From: Mesorhizobium sp. CA8
GTDB taxonomy: Bacteria > Pseudomonadota > Alphaproteobacteria > Rhizobiales > Rhizobiaceae
Direction of reading: 5' to 3'
Length of the DNA: 64,000 nucleotides
NCBI RefSeq assembly: GCF_020164955.1
Contig: NZ_JAIUHG010000006.1
Coordinates: 62,001 to 126,000, forward strand
In this document: positions 53,138 through 62,040 of the stretch, one piece after another
How the letters are laid out: each line of letters opens with the position of its first letter
How positions within the stretch are numbered: the stretch's first letter is position 1
The notes under the pieces: generated by a model
Told to the model about the DNA's origin: nothing
What the model saw: only the letters and a program-made list of their open reading frames with translations
The model's database searches: none
Position numbers and translations under genes: made by a program

Positions 53138-53602
53138 TCAATCCGCGCCCCGCCGCTCCAGGAAATCATCGAGCATGGGGCGCTGCCCCTTGAGGATCTT
53201 GATGCCGGCTTCGGGCAGCGAAAACCAGCCGGCCTTGTCGACTTCGGGAAACGCTTTCATGATCCCCGATTTCGGCGGCCATTCCATGGTGAACATGTTG
53301 CTCCTGACGACATTGGCATCGATGTCCGCCTCGACGCTCCACGCGATGACGATCTTGCCACCCGGCTGTTTATAGCTGCCGAGCGGCTGGAAATCGCCGT
53401 CGATGGCGACCCCAAGCTCCTCTTCGGCTTCCCGCTTGGCGGCCTCGAGCTCGTCCTCGTCGTCGCCGATCAGCCCCTTCGGGATTGACCACGCGCCTTC
53501 ATCCTTTCTGGCCCAGAACGGTCCGCCCGGATGAATGAGCAGAAATTCGAACACAGCTGAGGCGCGCCTATGGATCAGCAGGCCGGCGCTTCGTTGCGGC
53601 AT
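53138..53602 (-). CDS. Nudix hydrolase
   Basis: A 154-residue Nudix enzyme. The Nudix box is GLIGDDEDELEAAKREAEEELGV (by parts: GDDEDELEAAKREAEEE); the flanking WSIPKG fits diadenosine or nucleoside-diphosphate hydrolases. RSAGLLIHRR starts the fold. The substrate is not certain. It converges with recO, 13 bases apart. Confidence 0.92.
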   Translation of the reverse strand: MPQRSAGLLIHRRASAVFEFLLIHPGGPFWARKDEGAWSIPKGLIGDDEDELEAAKREAEEELGVAIDGDFQPLGSYKQPGGKIVIAWSVEADIDANVVRSNMFTMEWPPKSGIMKAFPEVDKAGWFSLPEAGIKILKGQRPMLDDFLERRGAD

Positions 53603-53836
53603 CGGTCACCTCACGGCATTTCTTCGAGCGCCCGAGAATAGCACGAGTATTTCACGGCCGCGTTCACAGACCCCCGCCAGCGGCCTCGGCGGCTTGATAC
53701 CGACAAACCGGCAAGTTGCTGGCAATCGGCGACGAAACATGCTCGACCTTGTTCGCTGGCAAGACGCTGATTTGCACCAGCCGTCTCACTGCCGCGTTTA
53801 TCGGCCACGACTGGCCTGGCTTTGAGGGAAACCGCC

Positions 53837-56599
53837 ATGTTTTTCAGCCTGATCGCCATTGCCGCCATCATAGCTCTTTTCGCCATCGTGTCACGACAGC
53901 AGAACCGCATCGCGCTGGTCGAGCGCGAACTCGGTATACTGCGCGGCCAAGTGCAGTCTGGAGCTTCGCTCAAGGCGGTGGACGCCGCGCAGGGAGGTCT
54001 TCCCGAGGAGGCCAAGGCAGCGCCTGCCGCGCCGTTGGCGGATGGCCCGACTGTGGCCGAGGAGGTCGTCACGACGCCAGAGACCGCCGAAGGCGAGGCC
54101 GTGGCCGGACCCTGGACGAAGGGCAGGACGGTTCCCGCGCAACCCGCCGGGACGGCCGAACCAGCGCAACCCGCCACCGCGGCCGAAACGCCCGCGTCAG
54201 GATCGCCCGCGCCCGCGAAGGCGGCGCGCCAAACCGATGTCGAAACAGCGCTGGGCACGCGCTGGGCGGTCTGGGTCGGCGGCATCGCGCTGGCGCTGGG
54301 CGGCCTGTTCCTGATCCGCTACACCATCGAGGCCGGCATTTTCGGCCCTGGCGTGCGCCTGACGATGGCCGGCATCCTCGGCCTGGCGCTGATTGCCGGC
54401 GCCGAATTCATCCGCCGTACCGGCTTCAAGGTGCCGGTGCCGGGCGCAACGGGAGCCTATATTCCATCGATCCTGACGGCAGCTGGCGCCTTCATCCTGT
54501 TCGGCACGGTCTACGCGGCGCACGGCATCTATGGCTTCATCGGTCCGGCGAGCGCCTTCGCGCTGCTTGGCGTCATCGGCGTCGCGACCATTGGCGCTTC
54601 GCTCCTGCATGGCCTGGCGCTGGCCGGCATCGGCCTCGTCGGCGCCATGGTCACGCCGGCCCTGGTCGCCTCGGAAGCACCCAATCCCTGGGCGCTGTTC
54701 GTCTATTTGGCGATCGTGCTTGCCGCGGCCGCCGCAATCGCCCGCATCCGAGACTGGAAGGCGCTAGCGGCCGCCGCTTTCGCCGGCGCCGGTATCTGGA
54801 CCATTCTTTACATGGTCGACGCGCCGGATGTGAACCTCGCCGCCGTCCTGTTCATCAGCCTGGCAACGCTCGCCGTGCTTGCCTTCGTCTGGCTCGGCCC
54901 TTTCTTGGTTACTGGCCGCGACACCGCCGAACGTGGCTTCGACTGGCCCTCGATCGTGCCAGGCTTCTTCATCGCTCTGAGCGCGCTGGCCCTGTCCGTC
55001 GATCCGGCTTTTGCCAGCGCCGGCGATGCATTGCACGGCGCGGTCCTTTTGGTCACGCTGGTCGCGGCGGCGCTCTATCGGCCGCGCGCGCTGCCGCTGG
55101 TCTTTGCCGCCGGTATTGCGACCGTGCTGATCTATCTCGGCATCATCCCGCCCGCCACGATCGGCGCGAATGCGCTCGATGTCGGGCTGGACGCCCAGCC
55201 TTTGGCGTCGTCCGATGTCCTGACTTTCCGCATCGGCATCGCGCTTGGCCTGGTCTTCCTCGCCGCCGGCTTCTGGGCCGCGCGCCGCTTTGCCGCCACC
55301 GCCCCGGCGCGCGGGGCCTGCTGGGCGGCCTGGGGTGTCATCGTCCCCTTGGTGGTGCTCACCGCGCTGTGGCTGACCTTCGGCGATATCGACCGCGACT
55401 TCGGCTACGCGCTGCCGGCACTGTTGCTGGCGCTCGCCCTTGCCGCCGGCAGCGAATGGATAGCGCGCGCCGAAGCGCCGCCGCTCAGCGGCGGCCCGGC
55501 CGTCTCATTCGCGCTCGGCGGCGCCGGCATGGCCGGCCTGTTGATGCTGCACATGGCCTTCGGCTCGGGCTGGACGACTGTGCTGCTTGGAGCCGCCGCG
55601 ATCGTCCCGGCGCTGGCCACGCGCTGGCGCTCTTACCCCGTGCTGGGCTGGATCGCGGTTGGCGCGGCGGTCGCCGTGCTCGGCCGCATCGCCTTTGATC
55701 CGACCATCGTCGGCGCGGCGTTTCTGTCCAGGACGCCGGTCTTCAACCGGCTGCTGCCGGGCTATGGCGTGCCGGCGCTCGCCTTCGGCTTCGCCGCTTG
55801 GCAGCTCGCACACACCACCAACGGCCGGCCGCGCCTTGCTATGGAGGCGGCCTCCGCGCTGTTTGCGCTGCTCACCATTGCCATGCTGGTGCGCCACGCC
55901 ATGCATGGTGGTGTCATCGACACCGGCACCGTGACGCTCGCCGAACAGGCGATCTACACGCTGGTCGCGCTCGGCGCCGGCGCCATACTGGTCGCCATCG
56001 ACATGCGCTCGCCGAGCTCGGTTCTGCGCTATGGCTCGATGGTTGCCGGCGTGGTCTCGGCCGGCTTGATCGCGGTCCAGCATTTCGTCGTGCTAAACCC
56101 GCTGCTGACGGACGAGTCGACCGGTACGATCCCGGTCTTCAACCTATTGTTCCTCGCCTACCTGCTGCCGGCCATCGGCGCCAGCGCGCTGGCGCTCTAT
56201 GTCCGCGACAAGCGCCCGCGATGGTACGCGGCGATGCTGGCGCTGATCGCCGCGCTGCTTGCCTTCGCCTATGCCACGCTCTCGGTGCGCCGCCTGTTCA
56301 AAGGCGAGTTCATCGCCTTGTGGAGCGGGCTCGGCCAGCTCGAGACCTACACTTACTCCGCCCTCTGGCTGATGATCGGCGTGGCGCTGCTCACCGCCGG
56401 CGTCTGGCTGAAATCGCAAGTGCTGCGCATCGCCTCCGCGGTGCTGATCGCGGTGGCGGTGGTGAAGGTCTTCCTCTTCGACATGTCGGAACTGGAAGGC
56501 GTGCTGCGTGCGCTGTCCTTCATCGGCCTCGGTGCCGTGCTGATCGGCATAGGGTTGTTCTATCAGCGGCTGTTGACCAGGGCGGCGAGGCAAGCTTAG
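53837..56599 (+). CDS. DUF2339 multi-pass membrane protein
   Basis: A 920-residue protein with a membrane anchor (FFSLIAIAAIIALFAIVSRQQ), a proline/alanine-rich linker (residues about 40-130) and some 20 or more transmembrane helices. This is the DUF2339 layout, conserved in alphaproteobacteria and unassigned. ATG at 53837 follows GAGGGAAACC; a TTG at 53822 is an alternative. It stands alone and ends before the VapBC genes. Confidence 0.88.
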   Translation: MFFSLIAIAAIIALFAIVSRQQNRIALVERELGILRGQVQSGASLKAVDAAQGGLPEEAKAAPAAPLADGPTVAEEVVTTPETAEGEAVAGPWTKGRTVPAQPAGTAEPAQPATAAETPASGSPAPAKAARQTDVETALGTRWAVWVGGIALALGGLFLIRYTIEAGIFGPGVRLTMAGILGLALIAGAEFIRRTGFKVPVPGATGAYIPSILTAAGAFILFGTVYAAHGIYGFIGPASAFALLGVIGVATIGASLLHGLALAGIGLVGAMVTPALVASEAPNPWALFVYLAIVLAAAAAIARIRDWKALAAAAFAGAGIWTILYMVDAPDVNLAAVLFISLATLAVLAFVWLGPFLVTGRDTAERGFDWPSIVPGFFIALSALALSVDPAFASAGDALHGAVLLVTLVAAALYRPRALPLVFAAGIATVLIYLGIIPPATIGANALDVGLDAQPLASSDVLTFRIGIALGLVFLAAGFWAARRFAATAPARGACWAAWGVIVPLVVLTALWLTFGDIDRDFGYALPALLLALALAAGSEWIARAEAPPLSGGPAVSFALGGAGMAGLLMLHMAFGSGWTTVLLGAAAIVPALATRWRSYPVLGWIAVGAAVAVLGRIAFDPTIVGAAFLSRTPVFNRLLPGYGVPALAFGFAAWQLAHTTNGRPRLAMEAASALFALLTIAMLVRHAMHGGVIDTGTVTLAEQAIYTLVALGAGAILVAIDMRSPSSVLRYGSMVAGVVSAGLIAVQHFVVLNPLLTDESTGTIPVFNLLFLAYLLPAIGASALALYVRDKRPRWYAAMLALIAALLAFAYATLSVRRLFKGEFIALWSGLGQLETYTYSALWLMIGVALLTAGVWLKSQVLRIASAVLIAVAVVKVFLFDMSELEGVLRALSFIGLGAVLIGIGLFYQRLLTRAARQA

Positions 56600-56612
56600 T
56601 GCTTTGACTTGT

Positions 56613-56646
56613 TTGGATATTCAAAACGGAATATATGAATATCCAA
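56613..56646. promoter_or_regulatory. Operator of the VapBC-type module
   Basis: 11-bp arms at 56613-56623 and 56636-56646 (TTGGATATTCA / TGAATATCCAA) surround an AT-rich spacer, 12 bases before the antitoxin start. This is the usual layout for autoregulation by the antitoxin-toxin complex. Confidence 0.75.
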
Positions 56647-56658
56647 TAGGAGATATTC

Positions 56659-56901
56659 ATGCCGCTCTACATTCGCGATGACGAGGTCGACGCGCTCGCC
56701 GCAAAACTGCAGCGCGAGACCAATGCGTCCAGCAAGACCGAGGCTGTGCGGACCGCGCTTTTGCACGAACTGGAACGCCATCGCACCAGGGTGCCGCTGC
56801 GCGATCGTATTGTTAAGCTTCAGGCGGAGGCAAAGAAGATCGGTCTGCCCAATCCCGATTTCGACATGAAGAAATTCACCGATGAGATGTGGGAAGATTG
56901 A
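56659..56901 (+). CDS. VapB-type antitoxin (PSK_trans_fac family)
   Basis: An 80-residue antitoxin. The start PLYIRDDEVDALAAKLQRETN is the ribbon-helix-helix-like DNA-binding region of the PSK operon transcription factor family; the C-terminus (DMKKFTDEMWED) should wrap the toxin. AGGAGAT precedes the ATG. Its stop overlaps the toxin start by one base (TGATG). Confidence 0.88.
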   Translation: MPLYIRDDEVDALAAKLQRETNASSKTEAVRTALLHELERHRTRVPLRDRIVKLQAEAKKIGLPNPDFDMKKFTDEMWED

Positions 56902-57314
56902 TGTTTGTCGACGCTTCGGTGATCGTCGCTATTCTCAACCAGGAACCGGGCTGGGAAGAATTGTCCAAACAATTCTCATTAGCTGTCGACTTCTATGTCT
57001 CCGCAATGGTCCGTTTTGAAGCGACGCAGGCACTGGCGCGGGCCGGCGCGGGCTCTCGCAAGCCCACTGCCGAAGCCCTCCTGAAGGCTCGCGATCTGGT
57101 GGATCAGCTGATTTTGGAAATTGGTGGGGAAAATGTGCCGATCGGCGAGGAGATCGGTTCGCGCGCCATCGAGGCCAGCGCTCGCTATGGCAAGGCCGTC
57201 GGTCATCAAGCCGATCTGAATTTGGGCGATTGCTTTGCCTATGCCTGCGCCAAGGTGCTCGATATTCCGCTGCTCTACAAAGGCAATGATTTCCTGCTGA
57301 CGGATTTGAAATAA
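56901..57314 (+). CDS. VapC-type PIN-domain toxin
   Basis: A 137-residue PIN RNase. Asp4 in FVDASVIVAIL, Glu near residue 43 in VRFEATQAL and Asp in LNLGDCFAYACAK are the acidic metal ligands. It probably cleaves an RNA such as a tRNA when the antitoxin is lost. The start at 56901 matches the family; four extra upstream codons lie inside the antitoxin gene. Confidence 0.9.
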   Translation: MFVDASVIVAILNQEPGWEELSKQFSLAVDFYVSAMVRFEATQALARAGAGSRKPTAEALLKARDLVDQLILEIGGENVPIGEEIGSRAIEASARYGKAVGHQADLNLGDCFAYACAKVLDIPLLYKGNDFLLTDLK

Positions 57315-57336
57315 TTGGCTTTCTCTCCAATTGGCG

Positions 57337-57362
57337 GGAATGAATCCGCATCTGCCAACGTT
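57337..57362 (+). promoter_or_regulatory. Candidate general-stress (EcfG-type) promoter
   Basis: GGAAT at 57337-57341 and CGTT at 57359-57362, 17 bases apart, close to the GGAAC-N16/17-CGTT consensus of alphaproteobacterial stress sigma factors. It lies 112 bases upstream of the sigma gene, fitting autoregulation or stress control. Confidence 0.45.
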
Positions 57363-57473
57363 ATTCTCCTGCTTGGGTAACGCAGCGGTTGGGCCGCTTC
57401 GCGCTGACTGCTTGCACCGCGCCGCAAAGGCGCGTTCTATCGAGATGGAAAGCGACCTCGAAAACTAGCGGCC

Positions 57474-57992
57474 ATGGACGACAAGAAGGCAGCGATCCTG
57501 AGCGAAATACCGCGGTTGCGGCGCTATGCGCGCTCGCTGCTGCGCGAGCGCGATTCCGCTGACGACCTCGTTCAGGATTGCCTGGAGCGGGCGCTTGTGC
57601 GGCTCGACAACTGGCAGACTGGAGAGAGCCCCCGGAGGTGGCTGTTTACGATCATGCATCACTTGTTCATCGACCAGATGCGCAAGGTCAACCGGCGCGG
57701 CGAGGCGGCGATGCTGCCTCTCGACACCGGTGAGGCCCAAGCCGCGCCCGCCGATCAGGTCGAGACTATCGCCTCGCGCGAGATCATGGATGCCTTGCAG
57801 GCGATCAGCCCCGACCGCCGCGCGGCATTGGTGATGGTCGCCATCGAGGGCTTTTCCTATGCCGAGGCCGCCAACATCCTTGGCGTGCCGGCCGGCACGC
57901 TGATGTCGCGCATCGCGCGTGGCCGCGAGGAATTGCGAGGATTGCTCGACGACACATCGCGCCGCCGCTCGATAAGGATCGTCGAGAAATGA
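57474..57992 (+). CDS. ECF sigma factor
   Basis: A 172-residue sigma-70 family ECF factor. Region 2 is DDLVQDCLERALVRLDNWQ with the following WLFTIMHHLFIDQMRK; region 4 is ALVMVAIEGFSYAEAANILGVPAGTLMSRIARG (in parts). It should direct transcription of a stress or envelope regulon and is held by the anti-sigma factor encoded downstream, whose start overlaps by four bases (ATGA). Confidence 0.93.
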   Translation: MDDKKAAILSEIPRLRRYARSLLRERDSADDLVQDCLERALVRLDNWQTGESPRRWLFTIMHHLFIDQMRKVNRRGEAAMLPLDTGEAQAAPADQVETIASREIMDALQAISPDRRAALVMVAIEGFSYAEAANILGVPAGTLMSRIARGREELRGLLDDTSRRRSIRIVEK

Positions 57993-58783
57993 CCCGCAGC
58001 GATTTTTCCGAACGCGATATCCATATGGCCCTCGACGGCGAACTGCCGGGCGAGGAGCGCATGGCTTATGACGCCTGGCTCGAGGCCAATCCCGAGATGA
58101 AGGCGAAGTCCGCGCGCTACATTGCCGACCGCGCCGCCATGCGCGCCGCCTTGGCAGGCGTGATGGACGAGCCGGTGCCGGCGAGGCTGCGCCAGGTCGT
58201 GCTTGGCGAGGCGCCTGCAAAAGCATCGGCATGGCGCTCACGCTGGTGGCTGTCGGCTGCCGCTGCCGTGATGCTCGCGGTCGGCGGGCTCGGCGGCTAT
58301 GTCGCCGGCATCGACAGCGTCGCCCGTGGCGGCGACGGCGACGACCAGCTCGCCGAGCAGGCGATCGCCGCCCACGTCACCTACGCCGCCGAGAAGCGCC
58401 ACGCCGTCGAAGTCCCGGCGAGCGACAGGGATCATCTCCAGACCTGGCTGTCTAACCGTGTCGGTCTGAAGCTGGTCGCGCCCGATCTTGCGGCGGAAGG
58501 TTTCGATCTCGTCGGCGGCCGGCTGCTGCCTGCCGGTGACCAAGGCAAGGCGGCGATGCTGCTTTATGAGGACGCCAAGGGCGAGCGCATCTCGCTCTAC
58601 GTCACTGCCGAATCGTCGGAGACGTCCAAGGGCACCTACACGGCTGAGACCGGCGGGCCGGAGGCTGTCTACTGGCTGGACAAGGGCTATGCCTGCGCTG
58701 TCGTCGGCTCGTTGCCGCCGGAGCGCCTGTCGGACGTCGCAAAGAGCGCCTACGGCCAGCTGCTGGCCGGCATATCGAGCTGA
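57989..58783 (+). CDS. Membrane-anchored anti-sigma factor
   Basis: A 264-residue protein. The N-terminal 60 residues form a helical anti-sigma domain (DIHMALDGELPGEERMAYDAW). A single transmembrane helix (WWLSAAAAVMLAVGGLGGYVAG) precedes a periplasmic part with a repeated beta-type fold and an ending VVGSLPPERLSDVAK. It belongs to the anti-sigma family that resembles RseA/ChrR functionally but lacks a clear zinc site (no HxxxCxxC), so release is likely proteolytic or ligand-driven. The overlap with the sigma gene implies coupled translation. Confidence 0.85.
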   Translation: MTRSDFSERDIHMALDGELPGEERMAYDAWLEANPEMKAKSARYIADRAAMRAALAGVMDEPVPARLRQVVLGEAPAKASAWRSRWWLSAAAAVMLAVGGLGGYVAGIDSVARGGDGDDQLAEQAIAAHVTYAAEKRHAVEVPASDRDHLQTWLSNRVGLKLVAPDLAAEGFDLVGGRLLPAGDQGKAAMLLYEDAKGERISLYVTAESSETSKGTYTAETGGPEAVYWLDKGYACAVVGSLPPERLSDVAKSAYGQLLAGISS

Positions 58784-58909
58784 ATTGGCTGAGTTTTTTG
58801 TCGGCCGGCAGTTCCTTTGGACGGCAATTCTGTTCAAACGCTTGGCCCTTTGCCGCCGCCGCGGAAACTGTCACAATTCAGCCCTAATCAAGGAGCGATA
58901 GCGCTTGAT

Positions 58910-58935
58910 GAATACTGGCCCTTCGGCCAGTATTC
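58910..58935. terminator. Perfect hairpin without T-tract
   Basis: 11-bp arms GAATACTGGCC and GGCCAGTATTC around a CTTC loop, 127 bases after the anti-sigma gene and 55 before the GNAT-C39 gene. No T-run follows, so it may be an mRNA-stabilising or attenuator structure rather than a terminator. Confidence 0.5.
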
Positions 58936-58989
58936 GCGACGCATCTACCGGGGCCGTTTCTTAAACAATCGAGGTTCTCCTTAGCCCGC

Positions 58990-60087
58990 ATGCCTGCCGA
59001 GATCCGCAAGGCCCGCGCGTCAGACGTCGATGACCTCGCCGCCATCGAGAAGGCTGTTTTTCCGGGCGACAGGCTCTCGCGCCGCTCCTTCCGCCAGTTC
59101 ATCGAACGCGACACCGCCGAGATGCTGGTGGCCGAGAACGAGGGCCGCGTCGCCGGCTATGCGGTGGTGCTGTTTCGCAAGGGCAGCGGCGTCGCGCGAC
59201 TCTATTCCATCGCCGTCAGCCCCTTCTTCGGCGGCCTCGGCATCGGCCGGCTTCTGCTGGCGGCCGCCGAGGAAGCGGCCTTCGAGCATGACCGGCTGCT
59301 GCTGCGCCTCGAAGTGCGGGAGGACAACCAGCGCGCCATCCGTATCTACGAAGAGGCCGGCTATCGGAAATTGGGCCGCGAACCCGACTATTACGAGGAT
59401 GGCGCGACCGCGCTGCGCTATGAAAAGACGCTGCGCGGCGACACGCCGACCGCGACCAACGTGCCGTTCTACCAGCAGACCTGCGAGTTCACCTGCGGCC
59501 CTTGCTGCCTGATGATGGCGATGGCCAATTTCGACCGTGGCTTCGTGCCAGACCCGGTCATGGAGATTCGCCTGTGGCGCGAGGCCACCACGGTCTTCAT
59601 GATGTCCGGCCCTGGCGGCTGCGAGCCCTTCGGCCTGGCCGTGGCCGGCTACGAGAGCGGGCTCGCCGCGGAGATATTCGTTTCCTTCTACGGCGCCCTG
59701 TTCCTGCAGTCGGTGAGGAGCGAGGAAAAGCGCCGGGTGATGGAGCTCGCCCAAGTCGATTTCCGCCGCCGTGCCGAGCTTTACGGTATCCCAGTCGATT
59801 ACCGTCCGTTCGGCATCGGCGACATCCGCGACGCCCTGGCCGGGGGCAAGCTGGTGGTGGTGCTGGTCAGCGGCTTCCTGATGTTCGGCAAGAAGGTGCC
59901 GCATTGGGTGCTGGCCATCGGCGACGATGGCGACCATATCCTAATCCACGACCCGTGGGTCGAGGATGAGAGGCAGGAAACGATCCTCGACGCCGCGAAC
60001 ATTCCGGTGCCTTACGACATCTTCATGAACATGGCGCAGTTCGGTCGCGACGGCCTGCGCGCCGCCATCACTCTGGGAAAACGCTAA
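58990..60087 (+). CDS. GNAT acetyltransferase fused to a C39-like peptidase
   Basis: A 365-residue fusion. Residues 1-150 are a RimI-like GNAT (VSPFFGGLGIGRLLLAAAEE as the acetyl-CoA loop, EAGYRKLGR). Residues about 155-360 are a papain-like C39-type peptidase: FYQQTCEFTCGPCCLMMAMA with the catalytic Cys, and VPHWVLAIGDDGDHILIHDPWV with His and Asp. This fusion next to a RimK-type ligase is a conserved pair, likely to make and trim a peptide or protein tag; its product is not known. The ligase gene starts five bases later. Confidence 0.88.
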   Translation: MPAEIRKARASDVDDLAAIEKAVFPGDRLSRRSFRQFIERDTAEMLVAENEGRVAGYAVVLFRKGSGVARLYSIAVSPFFGGLGIGRLLLAAAEEAAFEHDRLLLRLEVREDNQRAIRIYEEAGYRKLGREPDYYEDGATALRYEKTLRGDTPTATNVPFYQQTCEFTCGPCCLMMAMANFDRGFVPDPVMEIRLWREATTVFMMSGPGGCEPFGLAVAGYESGLAAEIFVSFYGALFLQSVRSEEKRRVMELAQVDFRRRAELYGIPVDYRPFGIGDIRDALAGGKLVVVLVSGFLMFGKKVPHWVLAIGDDGDHILIHDPWVEDERQETILDAANIPVPYDIFMNMAQFGRDGLRAAITLGKR

Positions 60088-60091
60088 GACA

Positions 60092-61555
60092 ATGACCTGG
60101 GTTATCCTCACAGGCAGGCAGAACGACATCGATCAGGTGGCCACACCCCACAAGATCATCACCAACCGCGACTACCTCGCGCATCCGGCGCTGTTCCGCG
60201 GCCAGCGGCCGAAGGTGATCAACCTGTCGAACAATTACGGCTATCAGAGCCGCGGCTACTATGCCTCGCTGCTGGCCGGCTCGCGCGGCCACAGGGTGAT
60301 ACCGACCGTGGAGACCATGATCGATCTTTCGGAGCGCAAGCTGTACGAGCACGCGCTGCCTGAGCTCGAGCTTGCCTTGAACAAATGCCGCAAGGATCTC
60401 GGCGGGGCGTTTCCGGCTAAGGTGGCGATCTTCTTCGGCATCGGTCCGTCGAAGATATGGGACCGTTTCGCCAAGCTGTTGTTCGACTGGTTCCGCGCGC
60501 CGGCGCTCGAGGTCCACATCAAGGACAGCGCCGAATGGGCGTCGATCCGCAAGATCGGCTTCCTGCCGCTTGCCCGCATGGCCGAGGACGAAGAAGAGTT
60601 CTTCCTGCAGTGCCTGGACACCTACACCAACCGCGAATGGCGCGACACCAAGGGCCGCACGCCGGCGCGCTATACGTTCGCGACGCTGGTCGACCCGCAT
60701 GAGGAACTGCCGCCGTCGGAGATATCCTCGCTGCGCTACTGGGCGCGGATTGCCGAGAAGATGGGCGTCGAGGTCGAGCCGATCACCAGGAAGGACCTCG
60801 CCAAGCTCGCCAATTACGACGCGCTGTTCATCCGCGAGACCACGTCGATCTCCAACCACACCTACCGTTTCGCGCGCCGCGCCCAGCAGGAAGGCATGCC
60901 GGTGATCGACGATCCGCTGTCGATGATCCGCTGCACCAACAAGGTCTATCTCAACGAACTGATGACCTACAACAAAGTGCCGGTGCCGCCGACGGTGATG
61001 ATCGCCGGCACCTCCGACTTCGAAGTGGCGGCGCAGACGCTAGGCTTTCCGCTTGTGCTGAAAATCCCGGATTCGTCTTTCTCGCGCGGCGTCAAGAAAT
61101 GCGAGAACATGGCTGAGCTCACCAAGCTCGCGACCGAATGGCTGGACGATTCCGATCTCTTGATCGCGCAGAAATTCATCCCCACCGAATATGACTGGCG
61201 CGTCGGCGTGCTCGGCGGCCAACCGCTGTTTGCCGTGCACTATCTGATGGCGAAAAAGCACTGGCAGATCGTCAACCACAAGGCCAGCGGCAAGCCGGAC
61301 CAGGGCGGCATCAAGACGTTCACGCTTAAGCAGACGCCGCCGCATGTCGTCGAAACGGCGGTGCGGGCGGCAAAATGCATTGGCGACGGGCTCTATGGCG
61401 TCGACCTCAAGGAGACCAAGGACGGAGTCTTCGTCATCGAGGTCAACGACAATCCCAATCTCGACCATGGCTGGGAGGATTCGGGCGAGAAGGACGAACT
61501 CTGGGTGCGGCTGACGCAGTGGTTCCTGGAGCGCTTGGAGAGGCCGGAGAAGTAG
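60092..61555 (+). CDS. RimK-family ATP-grasp ligase
   Basis: A 487-residue protein. An N-terminal domain of about 200 residues (NNYGYQSRGYYASLLAGSRGH; RKLYEHALPELELAL) precedes an ATP-grasp domain of the RimK type: VMIAGTSDFEVAAQTLGFPLVLKIPD, KFIPTEYDWRVGVLGGQ, KHWQIVNHKASGK and VEVNDNPNLDHGWEDSG with metal ligands Glu and Asn. Such enzymes add glutamate or other amino acids to a protein or peptide C-terminus. It is translated right after the GNAT-C39 gene, so both probably act on one substrate. Confidence 0.9.
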   Translation: MTWVILTGRQNDIDQVATPHKIITNRDYLAHPALFRGQRPKVINLSNNYGYQSRGYYASLLAGSRGHRVIPTVETMIDLSERKLYEHALPELELALNKCRKDLGGAFPAKVAIFFGIGPSKIWDRFAKLLFDWFRAPALEVHIKDSAEWASIRKIGFLPLARMAEDEEEFFLQCLDTYTNREWRDTKGRTPARYTFATLVDPHEELPPSEISSLRYWARIAEKMGVEVEPITRKDLAKLANYDALFIRETTSISNHTYRFARRAQQEGMPVIDDPLSMIRCTNKVYLNELMTYNKVPVPPTVMIAGTSDFEVAAQTLGFPLVLKIPDSSFSRGVKKCENMAELTKLATEWLDDSDLLIAQKFIPTEYDWRVGVLGGQPLFAVHYLMAKKHWQIVNHKASGKPDQGGIKTFTLKQTPPHVVETAVRAAKCIGDGLYGVDLKETKDGVFVIEVNDNPNLDHGWEDSGEKDELWVRLTQWFLERLERPEK

Positions 61556-61559
61556 CGGC

Positions 61560-61720
61560 CGGAGAAGCGGGAATTGAGGAAATGGGGAAATGGGGAATGA
61601 GGAACTGGGGAATTGAGGAAATGGGGAATTGAAGAATTGAGTGTCTAGCGGAGTCATCCGTCCTCGCTTCCTCAGTTCTCCAGTTCTCCAGTTCTCCAGT
61701 TCTCCAGTTCCTCAATTGCC
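61560..61720. repeat. Low-complexity direct and inverted repeats
   Basis: A purine-rich tract with repeated GGGGAAT and GAGGAA (61565-61645) is followed by the 8-base unit CAGTTCTC in four full and one partial copies (61673-61710). The two tracts are roughly complementary, so the transcript could fold into a long imperfect hairpin. The unit number may vary between strains. Confidence 0.75.
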
Positions 61721-61746
61721 CGATCATTCGAACTGAGGGAACAAGA

Positions 61747-62019
61747 ATGCTGTTTTTCGTGATCGAGGACTTTCACGGCGCGGATCGCAAGGAAATCTAT
61801 CGCCGCTTTCGCGACAGGGGCCGGCTGAAGCCGGATGAACTTGTCGTGCATCACAGTTGGATCGCCGGCGACATGAGCCGCTGCTTCCTGTTGGTGGAGG
61901 CCGATGACGTCACGATCCTGCAACGCTGGGCCATCGAGTGGAACGACCTCGTCGAGTTCGAGATCATTCCAGTGGCGACGAGCAAGGACATGGTCGCGGC
62001 TCTGGCAGCTCATCTTTGA
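61747..62019 (+). CDS. DUF3303 domain protein
   Basis: A 90-residue protein matching the DUF3303 pattern: MLFFVIEDFHGADRKEIYRRFRDRGRL (in part), VVHHSWIAGDMSRCFLLVEADD and WNDLVEFEIIPV. Function unknown; the fold is predicted as a ferredoxin-like small barrel. GAGGGAAC precedes the ATG. It follows the repeat tract after RimK. Confidence 0.85.
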   Translation: MLFFVIEDFHGADRKEIYRRFRDRGRLKPDELVVHHSWIAGDMSRCFLLVEADDVTILQRWAIEWNDLVEFEIIPVATSKDMVAALAAHL

Positions 62020-62040
62020 AAGTAGATTCCGGTCTCCTCG

